Shown in pieces: positions 57,656-64,000 of a stretch of DNA of 64,000 nt; the first letter of the stretch is position 1, and each line of letters opens with the position of its first letter. Source of the stretch: Toxorhynchites rutilus septentrionalis (lineage: Eukaryota; Arthropoda; Insecta; Diptera; Culicidae); NCBI RefSeq assembly GCF_029784135.1, contig NC_073745.1, positions 279,221,803 through 279,285,802 of the forward strand, written 5' to 3'. Below the pieces are notes generated by a model. The model was not told the DNA's origin and did no database searches. It worked only from the letters and a program-made list of their open reading frames with translations. The position numbers and the translations under genes were made by a program.

Positions 57656-57714
57656 AAAATTGATGCAAAAAATTCAAATTATTTATTTCAATTTGAATTT
57701 TTTGCATCAATTTT
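57656..57714. repeat. Perfect 25-bp hairpin with 9-base loop
   Basis: Arm 57656-57680 (AAAATTGATGCAAAAAATTC plus AAATT) is matched exactly in reverse complement by 57690-57714; the loop is ATTTATTTC. No mismatches, so it arose recently or is kept by conversion. Confidence 0.92.
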
Positions 57715-58881
57715 AAAAAAGTGTCAAAATGTGACGTCATGTCAAACCCGACATATTTCCCAGATATCAAACCGATCGATAAACTATGCCCTGGCTGAGT
57801 ATCCTTATTCATTTTTACGAAGGGATCAAAAGCTGGGTAAATTCATGGATCGCTCCGAAAAATTAACAGTTCCTTAGAGTAGAAATGCCAGAATGAGAAG
57901 AAAAGATCATGGCAAGCGACAGACAATACTATTAAGAGTGGAGATAGAACGCATTATTCACAAGAAAATTTCAAATTCTCATTTGCCCTTTTAAAAGTTT
58001 TTGAGCACAGGCCGAGAAATTTACCTAAAACACAAGTATTCGAGTAGATCAGACAGCTAATGAAAAACTGGGTTGATGTGGATGAAAAAAAAACGTACAG
58101 GTTGTCTATCTGAGAGAAACCACGAAAAAGTGTGAGATTTAGTGAATTTTTCTAAAAATTGTTCGATAAGATTTGAGGAAATGATGCGTGGAAATCCAAA
58201 AACAAAATTCCACTTTTCGCCTGATAAAATGGCAGAAGAGAATTTTTCCCCGAAATATATTTTTTTATTAAGGCTCATTTGGCGTTAGCCTGACCAGGCC
58301 GACAGTTCAATAATTACACAATTCAGCTCATGAACTATCTTAGTACAGGTAAACCTGTTTTTGTGCAATCGTCTTTTGAACGACTCGTCGTTTATGCGAC
58401 CGTTAGTAGCCGTTTTGAGTGGCTTTACTGTGATATGAAAGCACCTAAAATAGTGACCTTGATTTTATTGTTTCGGATTTTAATCCCTGGTATGTAGTGT
58501 CCATTTTTTGAGTATCAGGCTCCTCTCCCACATCTCACGGGTACGAAAGCAACTTTTTCCAGAATTTTATATGTAATTTCTTCGATTTAGTATTTTATCA
58601 ATCAGTATAGATAGTATAGATACTAAAAATGAAAACTAAAAATCTTGTAAATTGATATTTTTCGGAATATTAAGTATGAACTTATCGAAAGTCATTTGTC
58701 ATACCTTGTGTATGCTTCAAACAGGATTAAATAGATCGATTATGTGATTTTATACAATAATTTTCAAGTTGAAGTTGGGAAAAACCCGTTTCAAATTGCC
58801 CCGGTATACCGTATTTAGAAAATAAATTAGATTCGGAATACACAACTAGGATAAAGACCGAATATTGCATCCATTTCTAAT
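57715..58881. other. AT-rich spacer, one orphan MITE end
   Basis: At 58344-58366 TA followed by CAGGTAAACCTGTTTTTGTG is one end of the family at 11561-12057; no partner end is found. No gene. Confidence 0.4.
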
Positions 58882-58899
58882 AAAAAATCAATAATTTTT

Positions 58900-59049
58900 G
58901 AGGAGGCGATCTGGCGTAGCGGTAACATCCATACCTCTCACGCAGAGATCACGAGTTCAATTCTCACTCCCGACATTCTTCCAAAAATGGAAAGTAAAAG
59001 TGACGAACCAGCCGAAATGTGTTGAAAATCACTATAATAAAGAGAGGGA
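58900..59049 (+). mobile_element. Short tRNA-derived SINE, family C (150 bp)
   Basis: The head has TGGCGTAGCGGTAACATC (A-box/D arm), a CACG-containing anticodon region (Val-like) and T arm GAG-TTCAATT-CTC. A tail of about 75 nt ends GAGAGGG. A perfect 18-bp direct duplication (AAAAAATC then AATAATTTTT) flanks it at 58882-58899 and 59050-59067. Only copy in the window. Confidence 0.9.
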
Positions 59050-59067
59050 AAAAAATCAATAATTTTT

Positions 59068-59480
59068 CTCCAACATTACCCGAACTCGCCTGAACTGACT
59101 TTCTCTTAATAGTTTCTTAGCCCCATTGAACTTTGAACGAGAACTGTTTCAAACCTTTCGAAGACACATAACGACAGATTATAGTTTTAACTATATATAT
59201 TTTATTTCATCACACAACTATTTAATTTCAAATGTAAAACATTTCGAGTGTCTCGCTGATTCAGTTGATGTTTGTTGAAGTGTGTACATTCTGTCAATTA
59301 TATACCGGGAATTTGCAATTTTATCTCTTCGCGATGAATATTTTTAAATTTTTTTTTATTGTTTTAAAGTTGGTACTACTGTCAGTGGTCTTAATGTCAA
59401 ATTTCAGGGCGATATAGCATTTAGTTTATTTACAGCGTCATTGAGAACATTTGAACTTTTTTTTATGCTCGGCGAATTTT
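59068..59480. other. AT-rich spacer, no feature recognised
   Basis: No gene or repeat recognised. Confidence 0.35.
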
Positions 59481-59489
59481 TATCTGATG

Positions 59490-59935
59490 TTGTCCATTCG
59501 GAATTCTCTCCGAAGGGCCAAACGGTTAGCAAACGGTTGGCGTTATGAGGCGTTTGAGAGGGAAAATTCGTCTGCAAAGGACCAGATTTATGGAAGGATA
59601 ACACTTGGATTTTGTACCACGATAATGCACCAGCTCATCGATCGATCAATCATTGTGAACGAATTTTTGGCCAAACATGGCACGAATGTGATTGAACAAG
59701 CACCGTACTCTTCAGGTATGGCCCGTGTGAATTTTGCCTTATTTCCGCAACTCAAATTACCACTGGAACCCGTTTTGACAGCTTTGAAAACATAAAAACA
59801 AATTCGCTGGGTGAGCCAAAGGCAATTTCTGAATACAGCTATAAAAAGTTTCGAAGAGTGAATTGTTCGATGGAAAAAGTGTATTGCTTCAGTCTTTTTC
59901 GAAGGCGATAATATCAATTTAGAAGATAAATAAAG
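59490..59935 (+). pseudogene. mariner-like transposase relic, C-terminal part
   Basis: A degraded start (KRLANGWRYEAF) leads to WILYHDNAPAHRSI at 59606-59647, with the second catalytic Asp intact. After a frameshift come NEFLAKHGTNVIEQAPYS and LFPQLKLPL, where the final catalytic Asp is replaced by Asn (RVNF for CDFF). Then follow a GEPKAI-like tail and IVRWKKCIAS...GDNINLEDK ending about 59932. This is a DD34D-type mariner lineage, different from 5265-5693. No ends found. Confidence 0.82.
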
Positions 59936-59939
59936 CATT

Positions 59940-61394
59940 TTTTTTAAAAAACACAAATTCCCGGCTTCAATCCAATGTATGATATATGGAAAATGTTCAT
60001 AAATCTCTCTAAGTTAGGTTATGTGATAAACATAGATCAAACTCTATTTGCATTTAATGAAACAAGTAGGGGAAATGCGGTTAAAATGAACAGGGTTGGT
60101 AAAATGAACCAGTGCTCAAACTTCGATAATTAAACTAAGAACCAATTTATACTTCTCCATTATCCTATTCTTAGAACATCTGAAGCTATTTAAAACACCC
60201 TGTTATGCATGGAACTGTCAATCCAGGATACAGGGCAAAGAATACCTCCATCACATAATGTATCCTGAAGCGAACGCGCAATATTATTTCAAGATGTTAA
60301 TTGGTACTTCAGCAAACGGCGGCACGTAAAAAGTCACCATTTCAATGTTTTTTCCCTGAATAAATGATGACTCAAGTTGTAGTAAATCATAGTTATTTTG
60401 TGAGGTCATTTATTCCCATTTCTTACCCACATGCTTCTGTAAAAAACCAGATTTCGAAGCTTCTGTAAAAAAACAGATTTTAAATAATTAAAAAAATATA
60501 AATAATTTTGATTTCGATTATTTGTTTCGTTTTCAGGTCTTAAAAAAATCACACTTTGCGAATGTAATTGGAACTTATCGAATTGCTTAGATATCATCAG
60601 TTGAAACCAATATTTGTGGCATACATTAACCTTTCATTATCGATTATATAAAACTGTCTTTCATCATACTGAAATTTTTTTTTTGGACAACCTAATTCAT
60701 GCTATGGGTGTATTCTAGGAAATAACGTCAGAAAATTCAAATAAAAATTTATTTGAGTTACCAATTTTAATGTTTTTTTACAAACCTGAAACTTACCCAG
60801 AACTTTACGTGACAGTGTTTTCGTTCCGAATGGTTTTGGAGAGATCGCTAAATGAACATAACAATCAGCGATCTCGGATTTGATCAATAGGTGACATATA
60901 TTTGATAACAAGGGTTTCCATCACTTTATAAAATGAAACGAGGAAAATGACAATACCTTCATTGCAAACCTTACTGAGGATATTGTCATGAATGTGTGTC
61001 CAATGAACACGAGCTTACTTTTTTATTAAAAATACATGAATCAAGAACATATAAAACCTTGTCAATGTGTATCAAAATCTACTCTACGATAATGTCTGTA
61101 AAGGGCATCCGTTTTGTGGTGGAATTAGCTGAGGTATATGAATAAGAGTGTCAATATGTTTGGACTCAGTAGATTTGTGGTTTCCGCGCAAGATCTATGA
61201 AGCGGAATCGAAGACAAATTTAAATATTCGAATTTTTGTAATTATCCATAAAAATAGTATTGCTGTTCTTTAAAAAGTTTCCTCAATTGTGTGACTAGGT
61301 TCATGTGAGACTTGTTTTATGCGGGATCCATAACAACTGTATTCTGTCTTGTCCGTTCGGAATTATTCGTCTGATCTAATTATTTTCAGAAAGC
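59940..61394. other. AT-rich region, no gene recognised
   Basis: Only short chance frames. GGTTAAAATGAAC and GGTAAAATGAAC words near 60080-60110 hint at a degraded repeat. Confidence 0.35.
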
Positions 61395-61963
61395 AGGAAT
61401 TAAAAAGTGCGATCAAATGCATAAATTTTACGAACACTCATTATTTCTCAGGTGGTAGTTTGTTAATCGATTTATTTTTAACAAATAATGCAGACTTTGT
61501 TTTAAATTGAAACCAAGTTTCTGCACCAGCATTTTCAAAATATGATGTTTTATTTTCATCCATTAAAATAAGTCGATCTCATGTCGATTAGCCGCGAATA
61601 TCGGAATTTGAATTTGTCGTCTCTTATGGATGCGTTTGAGAGGATTAATTGGGCATATCTCTATAGCATAACTGATGCCGATTTGGCTTTGAACTTTTTC
61701 AATGGAAATTAATCAAACCTGTTCGATTCTTTTGTTCCATTAAGGACAACACGAGCTAAAAAGAATCCATGGTTTACTAATGAAATCGCGCAAGCTATCC
61801 TGGAAAGAAACATTGGGCCTGATCACGAACATCACTGCCGCATACGCTTTCACGTCACTTACACTTCACTTAATCTGTTTGTGTCTATCATCATTGTCAC
61901 GGACAGTTGCGTGTAGAAATAAACTCCATGAAGTGAGAGTATTCATTCTCGTTTATAAGAGAC

Positions 61964-62031
61964 ATGTCGGTTGTATAATTTCGGGCGTTTAAACGTTATG
62001 TCGGTTGCATAATATCGGACGTTTGAGCGTT
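61964..62031. repeat. Two tandem 34-bp units
   Basis: ATGTCGGTTGYATAATWTCG followed by GRCGTTTRARCGTT, twice, then the start of a third unit (ATGTAGG). Confidence 0.9.
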
Positions 62032-62660
62032 ATGTAGGTAAAATTAATACAATTTTTGAGATAATATGCCATTTAATTAAGCGTATGTTTTAGAATGACA
62101 AATTTGCGATTATACCTCGATGATCCGGTATTTCAATGCCATCTATTCGTGCTCATCCCATGATTCATTTATTTGGTGCGTTAGTTTGCTGAATCAAACG
62201 CTGATTCAAAGATGAGGAGGAATACTTGGTTGCTCGTGAATAATGTAGTTGTTGAACATATGGGAATGTAATTTTATTTTCCCTTCTATAAATTGCTCTA
62301 GAGGTAAAACATTACTTATACATAATCTCGCATATTATTTTTCTTTACTCTGTCTTACTCGTTTGAATAGTGAGAAGCATTTAGTACATGTCATGGTTAG
62401 AATCACATTATAAGAACCATTGCTACAATTTTGTTGAATGATAATACCTTCTTTAACTCATAGAAAACCCGAATTTATCCACCTCACGATCAGTATTACC
62501 TTAGCTACTCCTATATGGGATTCTGGATTTCTTTAATTTGATATACGGGACATGAAGTTTGATTTAATTATTTAAACTGAAACTGGTCAGCAGCGTCGGT
62601 CAGAAGCATAATCTTCATATAAAATATCCAATTGGTTTCAAGGAATTTGCCAAAAACAGA

Positions 62661-63044
62661 GGGCATGATTCTCGAATACACTACGAATACACTTCACGGT
62701 GGAAACGGTATGAAACGCATTCGCGATGACAACGGTACGATGTCGACATCTGGATGCGAGATTAGTTTCCCACTAAATTTATCATTATAATATCAAATTA
62801 TCTTCAGATTAAATTTTTGTATGAGATTATTATATCACATGAAGAAAACAAAGTTTTCCACGCACATTGAATACCAGTTTGATACGAAGAAGTTAATTTT
62901 CATTAATTATTTTTTATTTGAAAAGTGCTCATTCTGCCTGAAAACTCATCATTATCTTTGACACTTCACTAACTCGTAAAACGTAGTTCAATGGCGTGCC
63001 GTTTATTTCGTTTCCACCGTGAAGTGTATTCGAGAATCAGGCCC
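62661..63044 (+). mobile_element. GGGC-ended MITE (384 bp) nested in the larger GGGCC element
   Basis: Ends GGGCATGATTCTCGAATACA and, inverted, GGGCCTGATTCTCGAATACA, each followed by CACTTCACGGTGGAAACG; the left copy carries an 11-bp duplication. AGA flanks both sides (62658-62660, 63045-63047). Its interior matches the foldback arms at 2931-3569 and 14230-14660 (GTCGACATCTGG, TATAATATCAAATTATCTTC, AATGGCG). Confidence 0.85.
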
Positions 63045-64000
63045 AGAAAGTGATTCAGATTTTCTTTAGAAGGATATTAAAATTATGGAGAAATAATTAG
63101 AGAAATATTTTAAAAACAGCATCTTGTGAATGCTTTGCAATGATACACTCATTTTATGTCCTTATGTCCTTTGGATACGTCAGAATTTCGTTCCAAAAAT
63201 GCCACCAGACGGATAAATTGCTGTTTGTTTATATTTTCTTTCCTAAAAAGCAAGACAAGATTCAAAATATTTGTAAAAAAGCAAAACAAATACGAAATTA
63301 AACATACTCCATTCCGCGTGACTAGCTTTCACCCCCTAGAACACAAGTGATACTTACACTTGATTTTCTCCGTGACATGACAGTATCGTGGTATTCGTAA
63401 TAACACCGAGTTTATCAAAGTTGTCACGACGGATGAACTCTTCCAGGTTCTACACACGCGGTGGCAGCCGTAATAATGTTGTATACAATTGACTTCGTTT
63501 TCACCGTGAAGTGACGTTCGTGATCAGGCCCATTGCGTTTATGGATCTCGGATAGATCTGTTTATAACCAAAATCAAATCAAGCGTCTTCGAAACAGAGT
63601 CACTCACTTAGTAAACACTGCAAAAAATCATTATACATCCAATCAACAATCAACTTCGACACATTCTAGCAAGGGCTTTTGGAAAAAAAACTGAAATGTA
63701 TTGATGTGTGTCAAAATTCACAAAATGTTGAACAGATTGATAATAATAACGACGAAATTAACTAATATTTTAGCTCCAATTTCTCTACGGACACTGAATT
63801 ATTCCCTATTTCTTCAAAAAATATAAACGATTTTGAATTTTCAGCAATTTCTGATAACGATATTATTATATCAATAAACTCAATTAAATCTGATGTAGTG
63901 GGTTTTGATGAAATTCCTTTGAAATTAATTAAATTTTTATTTCCTTTGGTTTGTCCTGTATTGAGATATATATTCAATCTTGTTATTGTTTCTTCCAAAT

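Larger units (their letters stand above)
61815..63531. mobile_element. GGGCC-ended element (1717 bp) inserted in the LINE relic
   Basis: Ends GGGCCTGATCACGAACATCA and, inverted, GGGCCTGATCACGAACGTCA. ATT stands on both sides (61812-61814, 63532-63534); removing the element and one ATT restores the LINE reading ERNIAF. No coding region is recognised (a 70-codon frame at 61780-61992 crosses the junction). Contains a 34-bp tandem repeat and a nested relative at 62661-63044. Possibly PIF/Harbinger-like by its ends and 3-bp duplication. Confidence 0.85.
61395..64000 (+). pseudogene. Non-LTR retrotransposon ORF2 relic (endonuclease to RT start), interrupted, runs off the window
   Basis: 61395-61560 gives the end of an endonuclease domain: GGSLLIDLFLTNNADFVLN, then VSAPAFSKYDVLF, the usual SDHD motif here reading SKYD. 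61600-61814 gives INWAYLYSI, LNFFNGN, FDSFVPLRTT and KKNPWFTNEIAQAILERN. Coding resumes exactly at 63532 and reads QIKRLRNRVTHL, KGFW, INSIKSDVVGFDEIPLKLIK (the N-terminal RT region) to the edge. It has stops (61684 region, 63750 region) and frameshifts (near 63555 and 63690). A 1.7-kb element interrupts it at 61815-63531. Jockey/I-like by motif style. Confidence 0.85.

Noticed and set aside
60250..60275. Partial match to a Hox-cluster microRNA (ATGTATCCTGA)
   Set aside because: Only about 11 bases match and no hairpin partner is seen.
1..64000. Endogenous viral elements (flavivirus, rhabdovirus and similar types common in mosquito genomes)
   Set aside because: No viral polymerase, capsid or glycoprotein motif was recognised in any frame I read; LTR retrotransposon motifs were also not seen.

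Overview
This window looks like a transposon-rich, AT-rich stretch of a mosquito genome, most likely a culicine (Aedes/Culex-type). The reasons are the two DD37E IS630-Tc1-mariner elements (the ITmD37E group described from mosquitoes), tRNA-derived SINEs with long direct repeats at the target site, non-LTR retrotransposon fragments with mosquito-like reverse transcriptases, and many small inverted-repeat elements. No host protein-coding exon could be recognised with confidence. All recognisable protein coding belongs to mobile elements, and nearly all of it is broken. No CRISPR, rRNA, operon or free-standing tRNA gene was seen, nor any viral insertion.

Layout. 1-1.5 kb: 3' part of a non-LTR ORF2 with an open reverse transcriptase. 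2.3-6.5 kb: a small MITE, then a 3.56-kb structure with ~640-bp inverted arms whose spacer holds a SINE and a mariner relic. 6.5-10.4 kb: mostly single-copy, GC-richer DNA. 10.4-16 kb: a decayed Tc1-mariner transposase split by a SINE, a TA-flanked MITE, a second inverted pair of the arm family around a TTAA-flanked MITE, and a GGGCC-ended MITE. 16-18.4 kb: single-copy. 20.3-22.7 kb: three-level nest (SINE in LINE in Tc1-mariner). 23-26.9 kb: dispersed repeats, a tandem duplication, a hairpin and a TA MITE. 26.9-28.7 kb: single-copy. 28.7-33 kb: a decayed Tc1 element carrying an exon-like foreign insert, a second copy of that insert, and ITmD37E copy 1. 33.6-40 kb: TTAA MITE, single-copy island and two long SINEs. 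42-43.6 kb: single-copy. 44.6-46.4 kb: ITmD37E copy 2 and a MITE. 46.5-49.2 kb: single-copy. 49.3-60 kb: dense nested transposon stack (LINE relic, hAT with two further elements inside, SINE, second hAT with an insert, mariner-like, pogo-like, SINE, mariner). 61.4-64 kb: a LINE endonuclease-RT relic interrupted by a 1.7-kb GGGCC-ended element that itself contains a smaller relative; this LINE runs off the right edge.

The six GC-richer islands without repeats (about 6.5-9.8, 16-18.4, 26.9-28.7, 34-35.1, 42.1-43.6 and 46.5-49.2 kb) alternate with repeat blocks. This fits a large intron or an intergenic region of a host gene with possible regulatory modules, but that is inference only. The strongest content of the window is its insertion history: many junctions can be read exactly from target-site duplications, interrupted reading frames and related empty sites.
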